The translations under genes were made by a program, and so were the position numbers. From Odontesthes bonariensis (Eukaryota; Chordata; Actinopteri; Atheriniformes; Atherinopsidae): a stretch of 64,000 bases of DNA. The stretch is taken from assembly GCF_027942865.1 (NCBI RefSeq), contig NC_134526.1, forward strand, positions 22,549,784 through 22,613,783, written 5' to 3'. Below are positions 1 through 12,000 of this stretch, piece after piece. Within the stretch, counting starts at the first letter, position 1. Every line of letters starts with the position of its first letter. A model generated the notes under the pieces. The model was not told where the DNA came from and ran no database searches. It worked only from the letters and a program-made list of their open reading frames with translations.

Positions 1-2111
1 CTTCTCTCACCTTTCTTCCATCTGCCCGTGGTCAACCTCTGCCACCGATTCAATCCGTTTCATTTTTCTGACTACTTCCAGAGCCTTTATTGTTGCCTGC
101 ATCAGACATCCCATAGTCCAACCATTAATATGCCCTATTCTGTATTGGATGCTTTGATGAAATCTGCATCACACATTTATTGCTGTCATCTCATGAATCT
201 TTCCACTAACATGTGCTATCATTTCAGACCCTGCTTGTCTTCTCCTGCTCCCATCATAGTCATCTTACCTCCCATCTGAGTGCAGACAGGACCTTCTTCA
301 TCCCATTATTAACACTATCTTAGATACTGTACCACAACTTCCTGATTATATCGTCTATCAAACCCGTAGTATTTTGCCATTATGTGTTATGTGCACTGAT
401 GAATTGGATATTAAACATTACATTTTGCTGTTAGAGTTCACCCTATACCAGACAAGACAATTTGTGAATGTAAGGTTGAAATACATTTACTTAATCAAGA
501 TTTGTCTTTCTGGAATGTTGAAGATGTCTTTTGGGTTAAACTATTTCTTCATATCTTCAAGTGGTTGCCAGTGAGAAATAAACTTCTTGTTAAGTTGTTG
601 TAATATAGATAGAACAGTGTGTAGTTTGGTCAGTTAAAAATGTGTAGTGTTGTTGTGGCTCCAGAGTAGAGTAAAATAAATTACAACGGGAAAATGGGCT
701 ACTGTAATGAAGGTAATCTTCATTACTGACTTTTGGTCTTTGAGGTCACATGAGTAGTATTTTTAATAATGTGGCATAAATAAATTGTCAAATGTTTTAT
801 TGAATGTGTATATTAACAACAGGTGGGTGTGCAGGTCCTGTGTTGCCCTCAGCGGGGAGTGAGGGGGGACCAGGCCTGTAAAGGGAAACATCCAGTCAGT
901 TAGTAGCCTGAAATGCTCTGTGATAAGGATACGTGTAGCTAAAGGATGTGATAAACTGTGAGGTGACTATGCTGTTTGGAATTGTGAATTCTGAAATTTG
1001 TGTGTAAAGTCATTCACCAATGTCTCCTCTCCAGGGTGCTCAGTCAAAAGAGTCCCTACATTCAGTCTGCAGCGTTTGAAGGTTCCGGGTCGTACCATGT
1101 GCTGATTAGTGTAGGGGGGAGTGCACCAGAATCAGTTAGGGGAAGTCTTTGGTAGATTTGGTACTTTTGTTTAGACATGCTAGGAATTGATTGATTTTAT
1201 AATAGAGGGTAAATGTATTTTAAGGTTTTTGTGTGTTGTTGTTATGGGGATGTGTAATGGGAGGAGCAGAATCCCCTAGGGGTTTGGTTGGTGGAGCCAG
1301 AGTAGGATATAAGGCTGCCAGTTGTACCATGTGAGAGAGTTGGTCCTGTTACTACGAATGCTGCTAGGACCACAGTGCTCCTGGTCCGCAGTATGTGTCC
1401 ATGTTAAAGTGTATGATTGATGTAAATGTTGGTGAATAAAACACCCGGTTGGTTCATCACTACCTCTGCCTCAAGCCTCCTACCTTGCGTATCCAGCTGC
1501 TACATGGCCATCCTAACAGATACATATGTCCATGTACAGTATTCTAAATCATGTAAGCACAACCTAATGATTACTTTTGGTCTTAACCACCCATTATTTT
1601 ACATTAAATATGTCAAATAAAATAAATTTTTATTTTCTTGACGTGTCTTGTAAAATGGCAACTGGAAACAAACTTTAGCCAAATAGACAGTTTTTAATTT
1701 CATTATTACAATGGCAGGTTATCACATTCACAAATAGGCTAAAGGGCTGCAAGGCAAAGACAATGTTGAACAGTTGTTTTACAGACATCTAAGATAGTGT
1801 TAATAATGGGATGAAGAAGGTTCTGTCTGCACTCAGATGGGAGGTAAGATGACTATGATGGGAGCAGGAGAAGACAAGCAGGGTCTGAAATGATAGCACA
1901 TGTTAGTGGAAAGATTCATGAGATGACAGCAATAAATGTGTGATGCAGATTTCATCAAAGCATCCAATACAGAATAGGGCATATTAATGGTTGGACTATG
2001 GGATGTCTGATGCAGGCAACAATAAAGGCTCTGGAAGTAGTCAGAAAAATGAAACGGATTGAATCGGTGGCAGAGGTTGACCACGGGCAGATGGAAGAAA
2101 GGTGAGAGAAG
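1..2111. mobile_element. Element bounded by ~326-bp inverted repeats
   Basis: The first ~326 bases reappear in reverse complement at about 1786-2111. The arms are almost identical; one clear mismatch lies near bases 290 and 1830. Both arms contain the same 83-codon open frame, which is a by-product of the duplication and not a recognised protein. Near-identity implies recent insertion or gene conversion. The left arm starts at the window edge, so it may extend further and the outer end and target-site duplication cannot be judged. The interior (327-1785) is AT-rich with no transposase frame, so the element would be non-autonomous. Family not recognised. Confidence 0.7.
1110..1504 (+). repeat. 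LTR-like segment inside the inverted-repeat element
   Basis: The stretch reads like a solo long terminal repeat. A TATA-like GGATATAAGG lies near 1305, and AATAAA near 1435 is followed by GT/CT-rich sequence ending in ...CTACA at 1504. The 5' TG boundary (perhaps 1111) and a target-site duplication could not be fixed, and no retroviral or Gypsy coding sequence is adjacent. It could instead be ordinary interior sequence of the surrounding element. Confidence 0.3.
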
Positions 2112-2199
2112 TCATTGTTTCTAGATAAAAGAACATGATAATAAAGTCAACAAGTAAAGAAGACTCTTGTAAATAGTTAGACGTAAAATGCATGAACTT

Positions 2200-4170
2200 T
2201 TTCTTTTTCCTATGTAGTGAAAGACAGGAGATCCTCATGGAAATTAAAATGAACATGGAGAGGCGAGGACTCCTGTGAATTTTGGGACAAAGAAAGGTTT
2301 CACAAATTCTAAAGTGTGTTTGATATCATTTATATCATGTGATCAATGATTAAACCCATATTTAATCATTTTTCATACAGGTTCTGGTTTTGGATGGTCC
2401 AAATGAAAAGAAGAAAGAAAGCTCAGAGGAACTTTTTGAATTTTCAATGACCAAATAAAGTTTTCACAAATAATAAAATGTGTTTTAAAGACTCTGTACC
2501 CTCTTTAGAATAATTCCATCCAGATTTGAGCAGTCTAAGTAATGTAGTTTCCATACAGGACCCAGTTCAGGGTGATCAGAATACCAAAAAAGCAGTGAAA
2601 TGGCCCTGTTCTGTATTTTCACAAATCAGAAAAAGGTTTCACAAATCCCAAACAAGGTTTTAATGAATCTATAGCCTCTTTAGAATAATTCCATCCAGAT
2701 TTGAGCAGTCTAAGTAATGTAGTTTCCATACAGGACCCAGTTCAGGGTGATCAGAATACCAAAAAAGCAGTGAAATGGCCCTGTTCTGTATTTTCACAAA
2801 TCAGAAAAAGGTTTCACAAATCCCAAACAAGATTTTAATGAATCTACAACCTCTTTAGAATAATTCCATCCAGATTTGATCAGTGTAACTTTTGTAGTTT
2901 CCATACAGGACCTTGTTTTGGTCGATCAAAATGCAAAAAAAGCAGTGAAATGGCCCTGTTCTGTATTTTCACAAATCAGAAAAAGGTTTCACAAATCCCA
3001 AACAAGGTTTTAATGAATCTATAGCCTCTTTAGAATAATTCCATCCAGATTTGAGCAGTCTAAGTAATGTAGTTTCCATACAGGACCCAGTTCAGGGTGA
3101 TCAGAATTCCAAAAAAGCAGTGAATGGCCCTGTTCTGTATTTTCACAAATCAGAAAAAGGTTTCACAAATCCCAAACAAGGTTTTAATGAATCTATAGCC
3201 TCTTTAGAATAATTCCATCCAGATTTGAGCAGTCTAAGTAATGTAGTTTCCATACAGGACCCAGTTCTGGGTGATCAGAATACCAAAAAAGCAGTGAAAT
3301 GGCCCTGTTCTGTATTTTTACAAATCAGAAAAAGGTTTCACAAATCCCAAACAAGGTTTTAATGAATCTATAGCCTCTTTAGAATAATTATATCAAGATT
3401 TGAGCTGTCTAAGTAATATAGTTTCCATACAGGACCCAGTTCAGGGTGATCAGAATACCAAAAAAGCAGTGAAATGGCCCTGTTCTGTATTTTCACAAAT
3501 CAGAAAAAGGTTTCACAAATCCCAAACAAGGTTTTAATGAATCTATAGACTCTTTAGAATAATTCCATCCAGATTTGAGCAGTCTAAGTAATGTAGTTTC
3601 CATACAGGACCCAGTTCAGGGTGATCAGAATTCCAAAAAAGCAGTGAAATGGCCCTGTTCTGTATTTTCACAAATCAGAAAAAGGTTTCACAAATCCCAA
3701 ACAAGGTTTTAATGAATCTATAGCCTCTTTAGAATAATTCTATCCAGATTTGAGCAGTCTAAGTAATGTAGTTTCCATACAGGACCCAGTTCAGGGTGAT
3801 CAGAATTCCAAAAAAGCAGTGAAATGGCCCTGTTCTGTATTTTCACAAATCAGAAAAAGGTTTCACAAATCCCAAACAAGGTTTTAATGAATCTATAGCC
3901 TCTTTAGAATAATTCCATCCAGATTTGAGCTGTCTAAGTAATGTAGTTTCTATACAGGACCCAGTTCAGGGTGATCAGAATACCAAAAAAGCAGTGAATG
4001 GCTCTGTTCTGTATTTTCACAAATCAGAAAAAGGTTTCACAAATCCCAAACAAGATTTTAATGAATCTACAACCTCTTTAGAATAATTCCATCCAGATTT
4101 GATCAGTGTAACTTTTGTAGTTTCCATACAGGACCTTGTTTTGGTCGATCAAAATGCAAAAAAAGCAGTG
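2200..4170. repeat. Tandem array of ~175-bp satellite monomers
   Basis: The landmark CTCTTTAGAATAATT recurs at about 2501, 2676, 2851, 3026, 3200, 3375, 3550, 3725, 3900 and 4074, giving ten monomers of 174-175 bp. Two or three more diverged units lie upstream (landmark TTTCACAAAT near 2297, 2461 and 2636). Most monomers belong to one type. Those at 2851 and 4074 share a second type (GATCAGTGTAACTTTTG, GACCTTGTTTTGGTCGATC) and are exactly seven monomers apart. Each monomer carries a pyrimidine-ACAG motif resembling a splice acceptor. The period is not a multiple of three, so the array as a whole is not coding. Confidence 0.9.
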
Positions 4171-5950
4171 AAATGGCCCTTTATACCCACCCCTTTAATG
4201 CGCGAATCGGAGGCTGGCGAATCGGATGCCAACTTCAGCGTCGTGCGTGAACTCGTGTGTTTTTTACGCATTCCGTCGCGTGATCAACCAAAGGCTAATC
4301 GAGTCCCTGAAGGGCACTTCTATTTCCATCTGGCCGATTTAGTTCCATGGCAACAAAAGATAGAAAAACCTCAAAGTTGCAAACATGTCGTTTACTCTGA
4401 ATGAGCAATGATCCAAGTAACGGAGGTCTTATTCAATATCCATTCTTCATTCATCCGGAATATATTCAGAAAACTGAACTGAATCGTCCTCTTTTTTTTT
4501 TTTTTTTAATTCGTGTCCACTTTTAATTCGAATTTAGCCCACTCGCAAAATTCCACAATCGTACTTTTAAATTTTAAACTCAAATTTGAACATCCTGTTG
4601 CCACTTTATTTTAACTTTAATTTTAATTTTTTTTTTTTATCTTTCTTTTCGTAAGTGTATTTTGTTGCCAAGCACCAGACGGACAGCTTTTTCCATGTAT
4701 CCTAGGCCATGCCTATTGCAGCTGTGCATTGATCTAAATACTTTTATGGTATCTCCAGAAACAAGTGGTTATCTGCAAAGTAGTGAAGATGTAGATAAGT
4801 CCAATGTAAATTGTGGGTAGAAATGTTAATGAACTGTTTCTGTGATAGTGAAAATAGAAACAGTGAAGTAGGTAACTCCAAAATTACATAAGAAGCTGAA
4901 GAAACTTGCTAAAAAACCTTAGGCCTTTATGTAATCTGTGTCACAGGCTTTTTCCTCACAGTTGTCATTTTGACATAAAACAACAGATGCAGCAATCGCA
5001 ACACATCACTTTAAGCTCTAACGCTAATACTGGAGAATCTGGCCAAGTTGTTGCTTTTGGTTCCCTTCCAGGTTTGGGATGTAACATCAGTATCATAAAA
5101 ATAAATCTCCATGTGAGTCCTGCAGATGTACAGTCATACATGTGAATTTGTTGGGGCACACATAGGGCAGTTTCAGGACCATGAACGGGCATTACAAAAG
5201 TAAATGTACTTCAAAGAGAGTCAGAAGTGCTTCGCTTTAAGGTTCACAAACTTTGTTAATGTCTTCACAGGCTAACACCTGGGATTTCTGGTTATTTCAT
5301 GCCAAAATAGTCTAAACAGCCATATACATTTTTCACTGTTGGAATTTTGACTTATCAAACCACCTCAGCAAGCAGAAATCATTGGGGGACCTTCAGACCC
5401 CCCCTAAATGTTAGAGGCTTTGTCAATTTACTATCTGGGACTATCTGTGAATATTCACTGAATATTCTCTGATGGTGACAGCGTGAAGGAACCAGGGAAC
5501 TCAGGGAGCCATTCTTGAACATTGTGAAATAGTGAACCCCTGTGCACGACAGCAGGATGTGTCCAAAATTAAAAGCATGCGTCACTGAATTCCCCTGCAT
5601 ATACCCTGCTGCGACGGGCCAAAATGTCAGCTATAAAGAGGGTCTATTGGGTGTACAAGAGAAACTTTGAAATGTTGTTAATGTCGGAGAAGAAAGGAAG
5701 CTGATTTTGTTTCTAAATAAATGTAATAGGCTCTGATTTGCGAAAGATCAAATGCAAATGTTGCAAGCACTGTCTTTTTATAGTCTTTTCAGAGTCTTGA
5801 ATTAGAAGAAGTTGACAGTGTTGTACAAACTGAAAAGTTTTCTTTCCAGCAAAACGTGCGACATTGCACTGAAGCAGTAAAACCGACTTGTGTTGAGTGA
5901 GTTACTATCTGTAACTTGTCCCTCCTCGCCGCACCGAAAGCGGAACCAAA
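4171..5950. other. Intergenic: CpG-rich tail of the satellite, then AT-rich sequence
   Basis: At about 4175 the last monomer breaks into unrelated CpG-rich sequence (4190-4330) with repeated GCGAATCGGA words. An open frame of 101 codons (4099-4404) starts in the satellite and runs through this block; nothing in it is recognised. Beyond 4430 there are T-homopolymers (about 4490-4508 and 4628-4640) and AT-rich sequence without a convincing gene, leading into the ap5z1 promoter. Confidence 0.5.
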
Positions 5951-5956
5951 GCCATG

Positions 5957-5964
5957 TCATGTGA
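5957..5964. promoter_or_regulatory. M-box-like TCATGTGA upstream of ap5z1
   Basis: TCATGTGA, the M-box form of the E-box recognised by MiT/TFE factors (MITF, TFEB, TFE3), lies 88-95 bases before the ap5z1 start codon. It sits in a GC-richer segment (5920-5960) that looks like a TATA-less promoter. The link to lysosomal gene control is inference from motif and position. Confidence 0.35.
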
Positions 5965-6051
5965 TTGCACTCAGGACTTGAATAGCGACTGCACTGTTTA
6001 CCTTCCGCTGCAGGCAGATGTAGCACAGAACTGCCTGGTCTTTCTGTCAAA

Positions 6052-9000
6052 ATGTATTCTCACGGTTCAGAAAGTTTAATTAAACAAGCGAGGTAAGGAA
6101 GCCTAAATAAAGGACTTTCTTTTCTACGCTAATGTCTTATTTTATTTGGCGTCATTAAATCTGTTGAGCTTACCAAGCTAAAGCTAGCTTGCCTGTCAGA
6201 TGCTTTTTCTTTTTTTTCGCTAAACGGAAACGTTTAGGTTAATTTCCTTATATGTTTAGTTATTGAGGCTTATGTACATTATCAAAGATGATGCACGATT
6301 ATTAATTTGCTTTTTCAAAACGAGACTGTGCAGGCAAAAGCTTCGTTGTTTTTTTTTTTTTCTGCCACTGGTCAACTTTTTGAGTCTACACCTTCCGGTG
6401 TCCACTCCTTCTTGAACTGACTGTTAGGTTGCCAAAGCAGAGAAAGTACAGGTGTTATTCAAGAGGTTAAACTCTACTGCAGTCCATTCAGGTAAACTAA
6501 CTCAGTCAACAGGGGAACTTTGTGATGACGTCTGTTGATCCAACATCTCATCTTGTTTTCTTGTGTCGCCCTTTAAACTTAAAAAGGCAACTTTGTGTGA
6601 TAGTGCAGCGCTTTGCCTCGTGCGGCGATTGCTTTTATTTCTTTTAAATGAGAAATGTTTGAGAGTTTTAATGAATTATCTGCAGGTGTAGGTGGGAAAT
6701 TATTTTAGCAAAAAAAAAAAAACTCAATTTGTGTATGTGATTTCCAGAGAAATCCAAGAGCCCGAGCTGCAGAAGTTTTACAGCAGACTTTGTAAGCTCC
6801 TCCAGGTGAAGGAGCTCAGCCATGAGGCCGTGGACTCCCTGGGGAGGCTGCACCTCATTCTTGCTGCCAACAAGTACACCAGAATGTAAGATATCCACTC
6901 ACTCCATATAGGGCAGAGTAATATGTCAGTATTTTTAGATAAAATACACTAGATAGAGATACACTGTGTATATCTGGGTATGTTATGCTACTGTCAGTGG
7001 TTTGGAGAGAATCGCCGTCCGCAGACTTTCAGTCCACAGTCTTTCAGTCCACAGTCTTTCGGTCTGGGCTGTTTTTTTTACACTACACAGGGCACTTTCC
7101 TCTCGGTGTCATGTTTATAATGGTATTTCTCCTTTGTTGTCATTAACCAAAGGCTGCCTTCAGAGCTTGAGCAGAGACTGGTGTCACTCCTCTCATCACC
7201 TGCAGAGCAGTTTCAGGTGCTGAGCTCTGCTGTACTCAGAGAGACACTGCCCCTCTCTGGTCAGGAGTTGAACTACAGCCCAGAGAACGCTTGTCTGCTC
7301 AACAGCCACTATGCCTCTCTGCTGCTCTCGCAGGTGTGTAGAAGGGAAATAAACACACAGTTTGGTAACATATTGATTGCCGAAGAAGTTTGATTTTGGA
7401 TTCTGTTTCTCTTTTATCCTTTGACCCCAAAAAGGCTGGAACCAGGGCTGATTTGTCCAGTCTCTGTGCTCAGCTCATTCGTAGTCTGGAGAGCCGTCCA
7501 TGTGAGGGGCTCACGCACACCCTGCCGGTCCTCAACACCATCCTCTCACACAGTCCAGAGTGCCTCACCGAGGGTAACGGACACCTAATTGGAAAAAGCT
7601 CCTGGCAAACCAAAACCAAAGCTTAAAATCAAATAGGGATTCTGCGTTTCGTGCATTCTAATGAGTTTTCACGCAGATTTTTCTCAACATCAACAGATCA
7701 CATGACCCTGCTGAGTAAAAAGCTTGTTGACTGGCTGCGTTACGCTAGCATCATACAGGGAGGCGGCGCCGCCTCATCTGGGGGATTCTTCACAGTGTCC
7801 AGATCCCGTCAGGTCAGCGCTCTCTTCATAGATACAGACATTAGTTTTTGTTTAGCTTTTGTTTCGCTGCATTGTTGTGTTTGTTTGTGCCGAATCAGCC
7901 GGTGCCTACAGCAGAGCTGGATGGGACGGTGTCGGGGGATTTCTTCACAGTGCTCTGTGTGGGGCAGGGCTTCACCGAGGACCAGTGGATGAACGTTTAT
8001 TCGTTTTCTATGCTGCGCCACTGGCTTCTCACCTACCACTCTGTTTCCAGTGGCAACGCTGCCACGGACACTGGTATGAACACACAACTGAAATAGCCCA
8101 CAGCCATTCGCCTTCCCATACTGAAGGAGCTGTCGTGTCCTTTTTTGGGCAGATGACAACGCCGATTGTTGATCTTATGCTGCTCACATACTCACCCTGC
8201 AGAAATAAATGAATAAATGAACACCAAATAAGTATTATTGGAACCACAAAGGCTGTTACCCTGTCGTGTCAGCCAGCTTAGATGACCTGCTCTTTGTTTT
8301 CATCATCTCCAGCAAACAGGCTACAGCTCAGCCTCTCCCTCTCCCACTCATTTTCCAATGGTAAGACACCAGAGTTTGTGGACCTCCCATGCATTGCATG
8401 CACCTGCGGCTAAGAATCACAAAGAAGCTGAACTCCCGCATCTTCTGTTTAACTCGAGGGCAGCGCAATTGAACTCACAACCCTTTTCCGTGATTATGAC
8501 TCACAGCTACAGTTGATCTAACAAACAGCCCCTCAGCAGAAATCCCAATCTGTGACTTCTAACCTCCACCTTTTCTCTTGAATCTCTTCACATGTTTATA
8601 AGTATGACATAATCCGTGTCGTTAGTGCTGCTCTGGCAGCAACCGCTCTCAGAATGAGACGCTAATCGTGCTGTATGTCCCGCAGGTCTGTATTTTAACA
8701 TGTAGTGTGTAAATCATTTATCAGTCTTGAATGTAGAGGTGACTAAAACGCTTCTTCACTGACCGGCAGTTGTACTACAAAGCAAACAGCCTAGTTTTAG
8801 CCACGCGGTTACTCATGAAGAGTATTTCTTATGATGAACACTGCCTCTCACTTTTCTCATCTCTTCATCTAACCTTCTTTTACGAGCTGATTTCAGGTTC
8901 TAGCGTAACGTTGGTGTTGTATTAACATGCTTTTCTCACCTAATGACGTGGGCCTTCTAGAGAAAACAGATAAATGTACATTTTACGTGTGGTTCACAAA

Positions 9001-12000
9001 TCAGAATACATTTTTTCAGTCTGTTACCTAAAAAAAAAAAAGCTAAATTTGATATGGTGAATTTAATAATCTAATTGGTAAATTATTAAGTTGAAAGAGA
9101 TGTGTTGGGTTTTTCTTTTCTTTTGCCTAACCAGGTCACCTGTGTGATGCAAACTGCAGATTGGTAGAACATGTGAAGGCATCCTGACCGGTTGTGCGAG
9201 TCGTTGAGTGGGAACGTTCCCGCACACAAGCAGTTTGTAATGCAGTCTATGCGAAATGTTCCGTGTTACAGATGACCGGTCAGAGGTGGATGGGTCGGTG
9301 GTCTCCATAGTTTCGGCGACTTCCTCCTCCAGCCGCCTGCTGCCTCCGAAAGAGCGTCTGAGAGAGAAAGCTTTCCAGTATTGCCAACGGCTCATAGAAC
9401 AGTGTGATCGCAGTGAGTGTGTGAGGGCAAAGGTCGGCCATGAGACAGACAGAAAGACTCCCTTATATTGCATGTATTTTAGCCTCCATAAGTGTCCACT
9501 TTAATGTGTGTTCATCTCTCTTCCTCAGAGGCACACAAGAAGATGGACACAGAACTGCAAAGAGCGGTGAGTCTGCGTGTTCTTTGTCATCATCATCGAA
9601 GCATGAAGTGAACTCAAGACGCACAAAGTGGTTTGTTTCTGGTACAAAAAAAAAAAAGTCTTATTACCAGAAAGATGAACTTAAAGTTTAAGAAACCGCT
9701 CGAATGATTGTTGGCAATTTCGCCCGATTTAGCCCTCAATGTGTCTGTTTTATTCCTTCTGCTAGTGTCTGGTGGAGGCGGTGTGCGTCCTGGACTGCGT
9801 GTGCGTTGAGGATCCCTCGCTGGTCTACCGGGCGTTCCCGTGCATAAAGGCTCTGTTTGGTCGGCTCAACTCAGAGCTGTCGTTTGCCAGAATCCTGCTG
9901 CCCATAGCGCAGTTCTACCTCAACCACGGTGCGTGTGTAAACATCAGCATGTGCTCACAGCCGCCATATGTGCTGCGAATAACTCGGCAAGACCCGATGA
10001 CACATTCCTTCAACATTTTATGTACGCTTTATTATTTCCTTCGCTGCCAGATGTTGGAGCCCCCTGCGTGGTCAGTACTTTGTTACACCCCTTTGGCAAG
10101 CCTTCCAGTTGCTCTTTTAGGGACTTTTTTCATTCTTTCTGCAAAAAGCCTCCACTTCTATGAAGTTCTTAAGACTTTCTTGAAATCCCGCCCTTTCAGT
10201 GCCACAGATTTTGGGTGGTTTTTAGGTCCGGGAGCTGTAAAGGCTCAATTTGCACCTCGTGAAGTGGATAGTTGAGCATTCTAAAATGTGTTTAAGATCA
10301 TAGAAGCCACTCTCCTTTTATCTTTATCATTTTTACAGAGGGTGTGATGTTTGAGAGGTGTTCTTTTCATGATATTCTGCTTTGTTTTGGTCCCCTCCTT
10401 AATGCCATCATAGCTGTTTTAACAGTTTCATTTTTAAGATTGCATAAAACAAAAACAAAACACAAGAGGCTGAATGTGCGCTGAAATCTGCTCTCAGGCG
10501 AGTTGGCCGCAGTGGACTGTGATAGCGTGTGGAAGTTGGTGTTTGGCCGGTTTCCTGCCGAGCTGTTTAACGACCCCTTCCTGGCACACGAGCTCCTCCG
10601 CTTCCTCCGACTGAACCTGGAGAGCGTGCAGCTTCGGGCCCCACAGTACACACGCTTCTTCCCGAACCTCCTGAAGGTGAAAACCCCAGCAAACAAGAGC
10701 GCATTTCTGACAGTAAACTATACCCACTCATTCTGCAGACTGCGTAGGAAACATGCCTCACTGTTTGTGTAGTTTTTAGCGTGGGACAGTCCTGCAGTGG
10801 TGGATGACTTTGTGGATCTGCTGCCCTCCCTGGTCACTGCGGGTACTGCAGTGGAGCTGCTCCACACTCTGCTGGACCTCCCCTGTCTCTCTGCCACGCT
10901 GGTCTTGCAGCTCAGGTTTGTGGGGAAAAACAAAACTGTCAAAACCACCCACCGTACTGAATTTTACCCTAATCTCACTGCGCGTCTCTGTGTGTGTTGC
11001 AGGTCAACGTGTTTGCCCATCTCTGAGCCAGGCGGTCGAGGCCTCCTGTCTCTGGATGCGTTTCGAAACCCCTCTTACAGAGGACTTTTCTTATTTTTGC
11101 TTCGAGCTGAAGCAGGCTCAGGTAGCGACAGAAACATGGCACCTTTCTTGCCATTTCAAAACCAGTTCCTGGGGAACGTATCTGGTGAAAGTTGACTTGA
11201 AGTTTTGTCTCTTTCTTTCTGCAGGTGACACAATTGAACGGCTGGGCAGGCTCCACAAGCTGTTAGCCGAGGCCGCCGACTGGCCGAGAGTCGTTCGGTG
11301 TGCCCAGACGGTCCCCGTGCTGCTGCACATTTATTTCAACTCGGTTGTTGCGGTAAAATTTGCACATTTGTTCCAACCAAAGGGTGCACGTTGAGAAAAA
11401 CGCATTGGCTGAAGATGATAGCGAAGAGTTTAGCTTTATTTAAGAAAACTACACCGTATGTATGTGTTTGTGTTCAAGGTGGCCGACGAGAAACTTTTAG
11501 CCCACTTGATTCTGGTGATGTTGGAGAGAAGCAGCCTCCTCCTAAACATACCCACATACAGCAAAGAGATACACAGGTATGCCCGAACACATCCGTGGCT
11601 GTTGTCTGTCTGCAAGGGGGGTCGTGTGTATTTTGAGAAAAGCAGCCTGTTCGGCATGTTTCCAGTATAAACAGGGATCCACTTAGGGCAGGCATCTTTA
11701 TTTATATAGCGCATTTCATACCACAGGCAACTCAATGTGCTTTACATAAAGACAAGGCATTTAAAAGAACAGCATAAAGCAGCATAAAAACAAGCAATTT
11801 AAAGAGAAAAAAAAAATAGAATAAAAATTTAAACACAGTTAAAAGCAATCAAAGAAGAGGGGGAAAAGAAAAATATAAACTCAACCATAAGCACACCGAA
11901 AGAGAAATGTTTTTAACCTGGATTTAAAAGTGCTTACAGTTGGGGCTGATTTCAGTTCTGCTTGTAGTTTGTTCCAGTTGTATGCAGCATAACAGCTAAA

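Noticed and set aside
28-279. 83-codon open frame repeated identically at 1833-2084 (-)
   Set aside because: It is duplicated only because it lies in the inverted repeat; no family resemblance or splice partner.
4099-4404. 101-codon open frame
   Set aside because: Starts inside a satellite monomer and runs into unrelated sequence; no recognisable domain, so not called as a gene.
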